A stretch of DNA of 64,000 bases, taken from Tetracentron sinense. Lineage: Eukaryota; Streptophyta; Magnoliopsida; Trochodendrales; Trochodendraceae. Of this stretch, positions 10,930 through 24,000 are shown piece after piece; position 1 is the first letter of the stretch, and the number at the start of each line of letters is the position of its first letter. Location of the stretch: the NCBI GenBank assembly GCA_015143295.1, contig CM026571.1, positions 6,653,501-6,717,500 of the forward strand. The letters are read 5' to 3'. The position numbers and the translations under genes are program-made. Under the pieces are notes generated by a model. That model had not been told where the DNA came from and did no database searches. It was given only the letters and a program-made list of their open reading frames with translations.

Positions 10930-12980
10930 AAAAAAAAAACTCTATTGGAGAGAGGGATCGCTGGTGTTCTTTGGTTGAAGAAGGTAGAAAAAGAAAAGGT
11001 GAAGACAAGGGAAATTCTTGTCCAATATTTTATGGTTTGGTGTGTAGATATATAAGTTCTAATTTTGACGTTTAACCATCAAATGTTTGGGGTGCACCTA
11101 ACACCACCCGGAATAAAATAATTAAACAACTCAAATGAATAAATATTAAAATTTTCGGTTTGTTCTTCGTTTCCTTAGCCTGCAAAAGGGCCATATTTTT
11201 ATATGAAACTCATTTTCTTATCATGTCCTTTGCCTATAAAGTTTTTCTTCATTACTATTTCTTGCAATATTCAATCGAAGGTTGAATAAAGGGTTCTTGA
11301 TCATGACTTTCCATACATTGATTAGAATGATGAACTAAAAAAAAAGACTATGCTCCAACCAACAAAAAAAAAGACTACGCACTTAAAGGTAAAAAAAAAC
11401 CTCAATGCCGTTTGCTCCAATGGTGTGGTCTCTTATGAGAGAGTAGAGACTTCAAAAGATCTAATCTCAATGGGTAATATCTTGTAAGAGCATCATTCAC
11501 CAACGACTAACCAATAATTGATACTAACAACAGTTAAATGATAATGCCAAAAAAAAGGGTAAAAGCTAAAGGGGTCCTATATAACTTGGTAAGTTGGGGT
11601 TAGAGTAGACAGACCCGACCAAATATAATAAAAAACAAGCGCTATTACATTCTCATGTACAATTTTCAGTTTGATCTTCACAAAGGATTGTAGTGTTTGC
11701 TTTGACAACGTATAGATTATTTTTAAATTGTTTGATTTTTATAATATAACTATATATGTTTTAATTCTCAAAATTTTAATCCTACTTTACAATGATATAT
11801 AAGCAAACACTAGGAAGGAGGTTCCGGGCTAGAGTCCCGTGCAGGTGGGCATTGTGATTTCTCAACACTTTTGTAGTATACTAACCCATTAACTAGATTG
11901 TGCAAAAAAAACAAAAAAAAAAGTAGATATATAAGCTCTTAACACTAATTTCAAGAAAATATGGTATTATGTCATTAACATCTGAAATCCTAATTTCATG
12001 ACATACACCTATTTTTTGTCGTCATGCAAGAAGATTGCATACGAGGGAGAAAAACGAACTCAAAAAAAGCATGGATTGTCTATCTCTTATGATAGAAAGT
12101 AACAAACTTTTTTCCTTCTTAAAAAATGCAAAAATAAAAATCAATTATCTCTCATCTTTTTTTGAAGACAAACTAATTGCAAGTAAAGTCTCCTTGGCCA
12201 AGTTTTTGAACTTAGGTCTATTGGTTTTTCTCCGCAGTCTCTTCTTAAGCGTTTCTTTTAAAATGTCTTATATGACATTTTTTTTTTCTTGGAAGATATT
12301 ATTTATCTACATTAGTACAAGGTTATATAATGGTTAGCATTGGGGATTGGAGTTCTTGCTACTCATCATTCGGGGGAATGGATTTCTAAATCTTTCTACT
12401 GAGAGAGGCCACACCCCACCTTTGGCGCAAGAGGCGGGTGTGTCTTATATACAGTAAAAGAATTCCTTATTCTTTCTCACTTTCTCGTCCTTAGAGCCAA
12501 GTAAGTGCTATATAACTTTGAATTGCAACAAGAGGAGGTAGGAAATTAAAAAAAAAAAATTAACGAAAAAGATCAAAAGTATCTTAAAACAAATGCAAAA
12601 ATGATGTTTGTTTTTTGTTATAAGATAAAATTGATGTTATTTATTTACTTTATTACACACATGTATATCTCATGGGGGGAGTTGGCCTGAGATCTATTTT
12701 TATGAGTTGTGGTGCAGTAGTTAATATGCCTATCATTTGACTTAGCTTCAAATCTAACCTAGATTGTGGCCAATCCGTATTCGTGAGATCTTACCAAAAA
12801 AGAAAAACCAAATCCTCTACGTTGATCACCGGATTCGGTAAATCCATTTATCATTCCTAAGGTTGCCACGCGTCTCTTTTGACACTCCTTAACTGTGGTT
12901 AGGATTCACCCATCCCTAGGTTCACCCACCCATCCCTACACGCCCGGGGACCTTTAACCGGGATATCAAAAGATACTGAT
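10930..12980. other. gene-free stretch upstream of the SKP1-like gene
   Basis: AT-rich DNA with A-runs and short possible SINE fragments: A-runs end near 11557 and 11920, and a tRNA-head-like segment lies near 12700-12790. None has a clear target duplication. The ORF at 12035-12337 is low-complexity and unconvincing. Confidence 0.4.
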
Positions 12981-12984
12981 ATGT

Positions 12985-13117
12985 TTATCCTTGTCCCCGT
13001 TGCCAATCACTCTTTCTCTCTGTCTCATTTATCTGCTTCTGCAAATTCAAAAGCTCCCTCCATTCTCCTGTCCGTTTCTATTTCACCACTCAAACGCATT
13101 TCGGTCTCCATTTTTAG
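12985..13117 (+). promoter_or_regulatory. probable 5' UTR exon of the SKP1-like gene
   Basis: A pyrimidine-rich stretch (TCTTTCTCTCTGTCTCATT and similar) typical of plant 5' leaders ends in a good donor, TTTTTAG|GTATTCC at 13117/13118. It is followed by T-rich, intron-like DNA up to the first coding exon at 18029. It lies in the right place and orientation. The start site and the link to the gene are inferred; cDNA would settle both. Confidence 0.4.
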
Positions 13118-13410
13118 GTATTCCAAGCTTCGTCTTTTCTCTCTATTTTTCTATTCCTTTCATCTTTTAGCTAAACCTTATTTAATGTTTTCTCAGCATG
13201 GGTTTTGATCTAAGTTGAATTCTATTTTTTGTGTCGAGCGTGTTTGATTGAAGTTGACTGAATTTTCTGATTTTTTATTCGATTTTTTTTTTTGAATTTT
13301 CAGGATATGTTGGTAGGGTGTCAACGAGATCAGAGATGTCGTTTTTTTTTTTTTTTTGTTTTCAATTTTTTTTTAAATTAATTGAATTTTTTTTTTGTTC
13401 TGGGTAATAG

Positions 13411-13631
13411 GTCTTCTTTATTTGATGTTTTTCTTTTTCTTTACATGTAGTTTTTGGTTTGTTGGGAGAGCTGTTCTTGGCTTGTTTATTTGGTTTCAGG
13501 TCTTCTAGGGTTTATCGGTCTTCTTTATTTTGATGTTTTTCTTTTTCTTTACATGTTGTTTTCGGTTTGTTGGGAGAGCGGTTCTTGGCTTGTATTTTTT
13601 TGTTTGGATTTTAGGTCTTCTAGGGTTTATC
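13411..13631. repeat. two-copy tandem duplication, 107-bp unit
   Basis: Copies start at 13411 and 13518 (GTCTTCTTTATTT) and each ends with GGTCTTCTAGGGTTTATC. They lie just inside the putative 5' UTR intron of the SKP1-like gene and differ by a few substitutions and small indels. Confidence 0.9.
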
Positions 13632-16065
13632 TACGATTGGAAATTATCTTGTCAGCTTAGCTTCAATTATAAATGCTGTCTGTATTATCGATGAAAAAAA
13701 ATGTTATTTTTTCTTTTCCATATAACTGATATAAGATACAATCCTTAGGTTGTTCTAAAAAATGGGTTTTGGTCCATTGTATATTGCTATATGCTGCATA
13801 GTTAGTTTAATAACAAATAGCTTATTTTTTTTCCCTGGCAATTTCAACTGGCTTACTCTGAACTTTTGTAATACGACATTTAAGTTTTCTTCTGGTGGTT
13901 GGTTGTTGTTTAGTTTCTACATGTGGACCTTTGTCTTGTATTTTTAACATTGGAACTGCAATTTTCTTTCATCTAAATTGGACTATAATCTTGATCTGTT
14001 TCATTGCTTAGTTTTGAATGGTAGTTTAGGCAGTGTATAAAAGTGTCCAGACGATAATGGTTCCACAGAGACATCGCTTAGGCAATGCGTAGGAGACCAA
14101 ATTTTATGTTATTACTTGCATTTTATAAGTTAAAGATATCTATCTACTATTGAAAATAAAGAAAAAGATTAAAGCTGGAAATAAAGCATAGACAAGCCCA
14201 AAAATGTCACTGCAAAAAATAGAGAGCATTGTTCATCACCGAGTAGGAAGTAATGAATGCAAAATAAACATTAAAAGACACTGTAGTTTAGTGGTTTATT
14301 ATTGCCAAAAGAAAAGGAATAAATAAACAGAGATGAAAGAGTTAGAGAAAGGGTATTTTACCTTCTCATTTTTCTTCAACAAATTAAGAGCTAGATGCGG
14401 GTAGACAAAGCTCTCCTAAACCTTAACATCCCCTCTGCTTTTCTTTCCATTAAGGAAGCCCCTTCGATATCTGATATTAAGTAACTTATGTTCTATTCCT
14501 TTTGATTTTATTTTGAAAATTATGTCTAACTTATGTGAGTCTCAGGCAACCGCCTTTACCGCGAGCGCTTTTGCGTCTGGGCCACAGCACCATTAGGCGA
14601 CCGTAACTTAAGGAGCACCCACTTAGACTTTGATGCAGGCACTCTTGTTGTGGCTAGGCGAAGTGGTTGCCAATTTTGAAATTTGACTACATTGGTTTTA
14701 GGTAAGAAATGAGTTCACATGAGGGGTTTGGTGTTTTTCAGCTTGTGTTACTTTATACTGTATTGTATTTTTTTTAACTAAGATATTTCAGCTATGGGAG
14801 ATGTAATATGAGCTTGTATATTATTATTATTTTTGTTTGTAGAAGTGGGATGGTTTTTTCTCTTGTTCCTATTTGTTTCTCTATAATGAGTATTTTTTCT
14901 CTTCCTTTGGAGCTTTTCATTGTTGAAAGTGAAGAACATTAAACCCAAATTGGATTCATTATGCCTTTTTACAGATTTGTTCTTTATGCAAGCATTCTAC
15001 CATTAACATTCCTGAGATTTCTATGCTTTATGTTGGATGAATTGAAGTCGATATCACGTGGCATCGTGACCATGCTGTTTCTGCATTACCTATGACTATC
15101 TTTAATGAAGCTTTCGAGATGCATTCCCTTGTTGATTATTTCTGAACGCTTGTGGCAGTGTATAAAAGCATCCAAAATGATACCAGAGGCATCGCCTAAG
15201 TGTTGTTTAGGCAATGCAGCAACCAAAATTTATGTAATTAATTAAATTTATAAGAGTTGAATATATTTGTTTAATATTGTAAACAAAGATTAAAAACTGG
15301 AAATGAATCATAGATAAGATAAAAAGATCCACTGCAAAAAAATAATGAGCATAATTTACTACCAAATTGAAGTAATTAATGTCAAATAAACATGTAAAAG
15401 CAAAATCGTTTAGCCTTACATCACAAGAAATGAAAAAAATAAGTAGAGATAGAGAGAGAAAGGAGGGTTCAACCATCTCATCTTCTTCGACAAATAAAGT
15501 GCTAGATGCAGCTAGACAAAACTTCCCTAACCCTTGACACTTTTTTCCCAGTTTTGTTTCTATTTTGGGAACCTTCTATACCCCCTGAAATTAAGTAAAT
15601 TATGTTTTATTTATAAATTTTGTGAAATTTTTATCGGAAAATTAGATCAATATATTAAAAAAACGAAATTACAAAGAGGTTCACCGATATGTGAATTATT
15701 GAATTTTTGGGAAACATCTACAAGAGAAAAGACAAAAAAAGATTAGCACTACCACTATCCATATTTAAAGAAGGAAGATAGCCCGGCTTATCCCAGTTCT
15801 TTATGATCAAGTACAAGGAAAATAGTAAGTTAGAGATATCTAGACTTATCTTCTCAAATGAAGCAGAAGTGTTGTTAAACACCCTACTATTATCCCATGC
15901 AAAATGCCCCAACGTAATTTTGTAATAATGTCTAACGTTATGCGAGTCTTGGGCGACGACCACCTTTATCACAAGCGTGTGGGTTACGACTTCTAGGCAC
16001 CATAAGGCATCCGCAAGACCGCATCTTAACGAGCACCCACCTAGGTCTTGATGCAGGTGCTAGGG

Positions 16066-16535
16066 GTCTTGGATAGGCGAAGCGGTTGCCATTTTTTGAC
16101 TGCAATGGTTTTCCGTAAGATACGAGGGGTTTGAATTGGTTGTTAGCTAATGCTTTTCTTTTTGTTGATTGGCAATCTATTCCAGTTTAATAAGAAGCCT
16201 TTCTTATTTGCGGTTAGGTGTTGTTTTCCGAAGCGAGAGGGGAGAACGAATGGCTCAGGAATCGACTGGTTCCGAGCATAGTCACCAAGTGCGGGTACGG
16301 GTCTTGGATAGGCAAAGCGGTTGCCACTTTTTGACTGCAATGGTTTTCCGTAAGATATGAGGGGTTTGAATTGGTTGTTAGCTAATGCTTTTCTTTTTGT
16401 TGATTGGCAATCTATTCCAGTTTAATAAGAAGCCTTTCTTATTTGCGGTTAGGTGTTGTTTTCCGAAGCGAGAGGGGAGAACGAATGGCTCAGGAATCGA
16501 CTGGTTCCAAGCATAGTCACCAAGTGCGGGTACGG
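16066..16535. repeat. two-copy tandem duplication, 235-bp unit
   Basis: Copies 16066-16300 and 16301-16535 are nearly identical, starting GTCTTGGATAGGC(G/A)AAGCGG. Each ends with the same 24 bases of the hAT-like element at 16512. The first copy therefore carries a truncated transposon end, which places the duplication after that insertion. Confidence 0.9.
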
Positions 16536-17307
16536 GTATTAAACGGCAATGATACGTTCGGGAAGTACGGATTTTAAACGATAAAACATGGGAAAAGTAC
16601 GGGGAGTTAAAAATAATAATAAATAATTATATGTATATATATATCTATATATATATATATATATATAAACATAATACTAACTACTAATCATTTAACTCAT
16701 AATTTAAGCTTATACAATTGCAAAACGAAAGCAACCACACAAGATTTAAACCACACAGATGCAAAGGATAATTCCCCAATATGTACATAAACTGATTAAC
16801 TCATATACTCCTAGACATAAAGCTCTCAAAAGCATCACAAGATGGTTTACGCATTAAAAGAATTCTGCGTATGAAAAATGGGTGACTCTTGGGTAGAATC
16901 GAAGCTAGTCTCTCCTAGTCCTAGTTAAGAAGATAAACCAGACATTGAAAAGGAATAACTCAAGAGAGAGAGAGAGAGAGAGGGAGACTTATCATTGCCG
17001 GAGAGAGGTTCCACCGGAGAGCAGCCGAATGAGAGATGAGAGAGTTGAGACTTGAGACTAGAGCGAGAGACAAGGTATTGACATTTTGCCCTAATACATC
17101 GTCTCGTAACTCTTAAAACACATTTTAGCTTTTTTCTTTTTTTGGTTAAAAAAAGATTAAAACGCGTAAAAAACGGAGTACGCGTTTAAAATGCGTTTAA
17201 AACGTATTTTAAAGTTTAAAACGGCAAACACGTTTAAAACGGAGTTTAAAACGGCGACCCCCTCTAAAAGTTTTAAACGCGTTTTAAACGGGTACTTTGT
17301 GACTATG
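16512..17307. mobile_element. hAT-like non-autonomous element with 8-bp target duplication
   Basis: The ends are CATAGTCACCAAGT (left) and ACTTTGTGACTATG (right), inverted to each other with one mismatch in the outer 14 bp. GTTCCAAG (16504-16511) and GTTCCGAG (17308-17315) flank the element. The duplicated upstream copy keeps GTTCCGAG, so the original target duplication was perfect. Both subterminal regions are rich in TTTAAAACG words. Inside lie an AT microsatellite (about 16625-16670) and a GA run (about 16961-16983). No transposase is encoded. Confidence 0.75.
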
Positions 17308-18028
17308 GTTCCGAGCAGACTCGTGGAGCTGCAGCTTGGATTATCGTAGAATAGGAGGAGCCACAGTGAGACAGAAGGGAGATCAAAGCCGAGAAAGTAC
17401 CTCATCACTCTGATTGCAATTGTCTTATGCTGTTTTTCAGTTTGTGTTGCTTTATACTGTTTTGTGATTTTGAATTTTTTTCCTGTATATAGAAGTGGAA
17501 TTATTATTTTTTCTAATTTCTTCTGTTGTTTTCTCTTTTTCATATGTGTAAATTTAATTGCTTTTGTTTCTCTATTGTGGGTTTTCTGTTCTTTGGAGCT
17601 TTTCATTGTTTGAAAGTGAATAATGTTGGACCTGGATTCGTTATCTGTTATTTACTTACTTATTTTTTCTTCAGGCAGGCATTCTATCATTCACAATTCT
17701 GAGATTTATATGCTATATTGCATGAATCGAACTCAAAATCTTGTGGCATTGCGACCATCCTATTTCTGCTTTTCCGTATGACTAAATTGATGAGATTTAG
17801 AGAAGCTTTCATGGGAAAAAATGCTGATATTCATGTTCACGAGATTGAGAAATGTGCCATCTTGGGTAACATTGGTAACGGGTCTGTACCCACTTAACAA
17901 CCATGACCTTTTGAAGAGGGGAAAGCTTCCATTTGCTTTATTACTTCCCAGTTTTTGAATTTGGAGGTGCAAAATTGTACTTTTAGAGTTCTAGTGTGTA
18001 CCTTTTCATGGTTGGAAGTTATCTTCAA

Positions 18029-21000
18029 ATGTCAGAAGGTGATATGGCAGTAATCAAACCTGAGGTATGCTACATATTTTTCGGAAACTGTCACTTCTCA
18101 GTACTTTTCATTGGTTATATAATTTCAATGGTAGCATCCAGATCTAAGCTATTCTACCTTTTTTATTTGAGGAAGAAGACTGGCTTTTCCTTGTTTTTGG
18201 TTGTAAGGGACTGATGTAGGCCTTATGTTACATGGGCATGAGTGTATGGGTATGATCTAGTAGTTGGATCAAATTTCAGGGTGTTGGAACTTGGAACCCA
18301 ACTTAGTATACACTTTATATTTGATATCTTTCCAATTATATGTCATTTTGTAGAATTTATATATTCTATGTTCTTATATGTAATATATGTGTGTTTATTC
18401 GAGCATAAACCAACATGAATCATGAATGCTGTACTTTTGGGTTGACATAGGTTCTGCGGGGGATTGAGGGTCAGGTATATCAGATATTCAGATGTTAGCC
18501 TCAGGCTAAGGACATTTGTTTATTTGTATTTATTATATTATGACTCTTTTTGTTGCTGTTGCTACTATATACTATTCCCTATTTTTTATGGCCTCTACTT
18601 GGTTTGACTTTTGATGCTATGTACATTAAGAATGATGCTGAAGCTATGTTGGCCAATATGAATCCTTAGGCCATGAAGTCTTATATCTGGCTCCAAACTG
18701 CTGATGGTTCAATCCAACAAGTAGAAGAAGAGGTTGCCATGTTTTGCCCCATGATACGCCAAGACATACTTACAGGAATGGGATCTTCTAAGAACTATAC
18801 TATATCACTTCCACGACAAGTTAATCCAGCCATCATGAGCTTAATACTTGATTACTGCCGGTTTCATCAAGTACCGGGTCGCTCTAACAAGGTTCGACAT
18901 GTTTAAGATTTTATTGTGAACATCAGTCGCTTTTTAGGATTGATATTACTTTTCTGGCTTCCAGTAGTGGATCCCAGGAGTTCTCGTGAATCTGAGAAAT
19001 GGGGAAAAAGTTATATACAACCCCTTAGGGAGAATAGCTGCAGTTTTAGCTCATGTCTTGATTCACTAAGATAATATAACTTATAAAATGACCATCTCTG
19101 AATAGCCAAGCTGTGTTTCAATATTTGATCATTCTTTTGTCTAGGAGAGGAAATCTTTTGATGAGAAGTTCATTCGGATGGATACAAAAAGGCTTTGTGA
19201 GTTGACATCTGCTGCTGACAGCCTTCAATTGAAGTCTTTGGTTGATCTCACCAGCCGTGTGCTTGCACGAATGATTGAAGGGAGAACTCCCGAGGAGATA
19301 CGTGAGACGTTTCATTTGCCTGATGATCTTACAGAGGTGTTCATTTCTTGCAAGAAGTCTATATGTTTAGCACTTCCTTTTTTTTAAAGCTATTTCTCAT
19401 GCATATTTGGTTGATTCTAGGAGGAAAAGTTGGAGCCTCTGAGAAACACAGCTGATGATCCACGGATTCGGAGGTTGAACCAATTGTATGCAAGAAAGAG
19501 GAAAGAACTAAAACAGAAAGATAAATTGAAGGTAACTACATCTTTGCAGTCTTGAGTGAATCTTATTTTGGATTTCTTTCAGAATTTGAGTTGCATACTA
19601 ATTGCTTAAAGTCTTAAACATGTACCCATCAAATCTGCTTGCACATATTTATATCAATAGAAAATGGGTCTTTATCTGTTTCAGAATGTTGAGGTTGAAG
19701 AGGATCGTGTGGATGAACGCTCAGTTGATGACCTCTTGTCATTTATTAATGGTGGAGATGAAGGTATTCTTGAGCAATGTTTCACTCCACCTTGCATGCA
19801 GATTTATTGTTTTGTTTCTTCTTAGTAAACTAGACTTGAACATTTATTGCAATTTGTATCAGCTGCTTAAGAACTTGCAATTATGTTAACCAACCTCATT
19901 GGCAGAAGTGATTTAATTCTTGGATTCAATTGGCTAATTTAGTTTTTGCTTGTCCAATCATATCCAATTGATGACTTTGCTAGCTATGTAGTCTGCTAAT
20001 TTTAAAGACCATACCGCTTTATAGGATGTGCAAGTGTCAGTAGCTCCTAGGAGCAATAAGACAAGAATGAATTGCATTCTTATGATGTGAATTTGGAACC
20101 AAAGCAAGCATATATAGACCAAGAAAGCCAAAAAATAAAATTGAGACTTTTTTATCGAATTAGTGTACGGGTACTCCCAATGTGTACTCCCAAATCCTAA
20201 CCGTTTAACTCAATTATTAAACGGTTAGGATTAGAGCTGATGTGGCATTAGAAAAGACAAAATAAGTCAAGCTAAATCCTAGTCCTTAGTGGTTAGTTAT
20301 AGATGGTTAGGATTAGAGAGTATGCATAGACCGACTCTTCTTTAGCACCTATGAGAATTTGAATTTAGAATAGAGTCTGATTTCCCTCTGGGAGTAAAAT
20401 GACCTGAGAAGTCTCTCCAAATCTAAAGCTAACAAATGCAGAAAGCAAACTTTTAACTCATTGCTTCCTACCATCCTGCACCCACACAGACACCACCATA
20501 ACAAAAGTCAGTGGATTGAGTTATTGAGTCAAAGTGGAGTTGAGGTATTGAGTCAAAACTTGATTTTGTAGAAGTCAGCCTGACTTCGGGGCTCGGACTT
20601 TGGCCTTGATCCAAGGCTACCTTGATAGTTCAATGTTCAAAACGTCTGGTAGGTTCAATTGGGTTCCAACCAAACCAACAAGAATAAAGAGTCTTAAATT
20701 GCTTCATATCGGGGAGGATTTTGAGTAAAAATCCACAACAGAGCAGACTTCTTAAACTATATAGTATTGAAGAATCTCTTTAGCACAGATCATAGTGGGA
20801 GAAAGGTCCACAAGGAACTTATCTTATGCCTCAGGGAAAAATCTACGCTTTTATTGGGAAGGCAAAATCTACTTCGTCATTGTTGATGAAAATATTTGTT
20901 GCCAAAAAATGTTTTGACTTCACCTCCCGATTCCCCAAACCAACGGTGTAACCTGAAACATTTACACTTAATTTCAAGAAACTTATCTATCATAAAAAAA

Positions 21001-24000
21001 TTCAAGAAAGTTACCAAAATCTCCAGAAACAGATATCCTACAAGGCTCTGACCTTCACCTAGACAATTAATCAATGCTTTTCTCATAATTTTATCTCAGA
21101 ATCTCAGTAACCATAATTCCTTTCGAGCAACCGAGATCTTTGACCACCATTTGCAAAGAAACAACCTTCAGTGATTCATGATTTATCAAACCATAAAAAG
21201 AAACACCAATTTGCAGTTGAGGGCAGTACTAAAGATACCCAACCTCTACCGATATAAAAAAAACTAAAGATACCCAACCTCTTATGCCAAGGATCCCGTC
21301 TCTTTCGGATTTACAGGCATTCTTCCAGGTGACCAATTGAGCCTTTAGTTGAAATAAGTTATATTTTACTCTCAATTTTATAGATTGGCTGCGAGGCTGT
21401 CATTCTGTATGTAGACATGGCTCTTGATTTGTGGCAGGATTTAAACATTCAGTTGGTATAGCTTTTATTTAATGGGAAGTTAACCATGCACTAGTCACCA
21501 TGGTTGAATGACTGAGAAGGTACTCTATGTCCCAATGGGTAAAGAGAAAAAAGCTTTGGTAGGAAACCTCAGGCTCTGTCTTGTTAGGAAAGTAAAAAAA
21601 TAAGGGGATCTGACTGTAAATTGGAGGACAATGGCTGGGAGTTTCCCTCTCTCTCTAATCTTTCTTAATGTTGTTTTGCCCGAGAGAGTTATGCATCACA
21701 CAGTTAATAAACCATGACAAAGTTTGGATTCTTATATATATATATATTATTTGTATGGTTGTATGACTCTCTTTCCTTTTGAATCATATTTATTTCAATT
21801 TTATATTATGCTAATCAATCTACTGTTGAGGCTTATCAACTGGCTGAGTGATTGGATTCTGTGACTTTTGAATTGCAACAGTCCTGACACTGCAGCTATG
21901 ATTTGATTAGTGTGATTTGAGATGAACTGTGTTTTTTATTTCATATCCTGTAAGCCATTTTGTCCCCAAGTTTGTAATGTTGATAGACAATTCAGTACCA
22001 TAAAATGCATATGCATATCTTAAAAATTGCAAAGTGGTTTTTTGTGGAATGCTTTCTTATACGTTCTATGGCTGGTTGGTACATCTGAGAGTTTTCTCTT
22101 GAAAACCATAGGTTGTGATGACCAATCAAAAATAAAATGTGATGAGAAGTCTTTTAGTTGTAATTTGTACTATCTTTCCTTGGTGATTGGAGATGAGAAA
22201 TTTTTGTTTCACAGATTCAAAGGGGGTTAGTGCTGCTAAGCATAAAAAGAAAAACCATAGAAGGAAAGATCAATCAATGGACTCATCTTCAATCAATGTA
22301 AACAAAAACCATATGAAGGTAGCAACGTCGTGCCATTTCAATTTTAATTTTTTTGGGAAGTAGTTGAAATTAGGACATGTATGTCATTGAAATTGTTGAC
22401 TCGCTGATGCCTTTCACGTGTTTATGTTTTAGAAGTCGGATATTCTCTCTTCTGTATGCTGTAATGGTGATGTTAACAATGCACTTATGCAGAGTCTCGG
22501 TAAGACTTCAAAAGTACAAGATGTTGCAAATGACACCTTTGCACCTGAAGTTGAGTTTGATGATGGTGATATTGATGATGAGCTAGATCCTGCGATGAAG
22601 GAAGAACTCGATAGGTGAGCTGGAAATGTTGTCCGAGTATCTGGATATTCTTATAGGGCGTGAATGGCTGCAGGGATGCACTGTCCACCTTGATTGTAAG
22701 ATTATGGAGCCCTATATAAGTTTGTCCCCTTGGGGGGAAACAGTGAATGAGGGAAACTAGGTCCATAAAATAAAGGAACTTAAGCACCCCTTTGATAATA
22801 AGTTGTCTTCCAAAAGGCTTGTTTCCTACTAATCAAGAAAGTGGAGCAGTCAGTGGCAGTGCCTATTTAAAGAAACCATTTGTGTGTGCATCCTTGCAGC
22901 CCAATGCGCCTGATAAATTATACAAGTTTCTCTTCATTGGAATTCTATTTTTGTTTCCTTCTTTCGTTTATCTTTGGGGACTTCTCCTCTGAATAGGAAC
23001 GCGCCTGATAAATTATATACGTTTCTCTTCATTGGAATTCTATTTACTTTGTTTCCTTCTTTCACTTATCTTTGGAGACTGCTCTGAATAGGTGTGCGTG
23101 TGTGGTTGTGTTTGTGGGTGCGTGTGCATTTGTGTGTGCGTGCAGGTGCATTTGTGTGTGTTTTTGTCCCAAACTCTCATCTAAATATCATGAAAAATTC
23201 ACAAGATTTTGAGGTTTAAAAAAGTTTTTAAAACAATATAGCATCTAATTCTTTTCTTCTTTTTCCTATTTTATGTGCCAATGATAAAGTCAACTCATTG
23301 GCTGAGATTTCACCAAAATTTTCTTCTTGTACTTTCTTGAAAAGCAATACAAAATTTGTAACTATGGTTTTAAGCATGCTCTTTTGTTGGTGTGGGGACT
23401 GGGCAGGGAAATCTCACCGTCCTTAGTGCATGTGCATTATGCACTTGCACGCACCTAATCACCACCCAAAAGGGTGGTTAGGCAGGGCTTCATGTGTGCC
23501 AAAGGAACATGTGCGGCAACTGACTGACAGTTGCAAACCCATCAGTCCGCCAACATTAAATGTTGGTAGACTGGGAATAATGCCCTGCCGACGGCTGAGT
23601 GCTAGTTCCTATGGGACATACACGTGTTTGTGGACCGAAAAAGTCTATCTGTGCAGACTAGCTAAGTGCCTGTCCCCATGAGATTGACACGTGTCCAAGA
23701 AGGAACTTAACCCTCGTGGACAGGCTTGACAAACAAACCTCGTGGACTGGCGAAGTGTCAGTCCCTAAGAGACTAACATGAATCCGCAGCCTAAACTGGT
23801 TGTGGATGTCCACAAACAAAATTCATCGGACCACCCTAATTGGTAGCCAATACTTGTCTGCCACATAGCAAAGGATGCCTTTGTAGCTTTAAGGGGATCC
23901 CGAGATAAGGACCCCCTCTTAAGCCCCAATGCTGGCACCCCACGTTTGAAAAGAACAAGGATCTCTTTTGAGTCCTCAGTAATAGGATGCCTCTGACACC

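Larger units (their letters stand above)
14028..17870. repeat. tandem segmental duplication in the 5' UTR intron (about 1.1-kb unit)
   Basis: Unit A (about 14028-15152) and unit B (about 15153-17870) share the same order of blocks. These are GGCAGTGTATAAAAG at the start, CATCGC.TA/AGGCAATGC, GAGCACCCAC.TAG, AGGCGAAG.GGTTGCCA, TTTGTGTT.CTTTATACTG, TGGAGCTTTTCATTGTT and GCATTCTA.CATT. Unit B has grown to about 2.7 kb through an insertion near 15630-15925, a 235-bp duplication and an 800-bp hAT-like element. The copies are clearly diverged. I see no conserved coding frame, and the shared start unit may itself derive from a transposon. Confidence 0.75.

Noticed and set aside
11397-12800. Possible SINE fragments ending in A-runs near 11557, 11920 and 12795
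   Set aside because: Heads are too degenerate and no target duplications were seen, so boundaries cannot be supported.
17157-17606. 149-codon - strand ORF
   Set aside because: Starts outside and runs into the hAT-like element and intron DNA of the SKP1-like gene; low-complexity Lys-rich, no domain.
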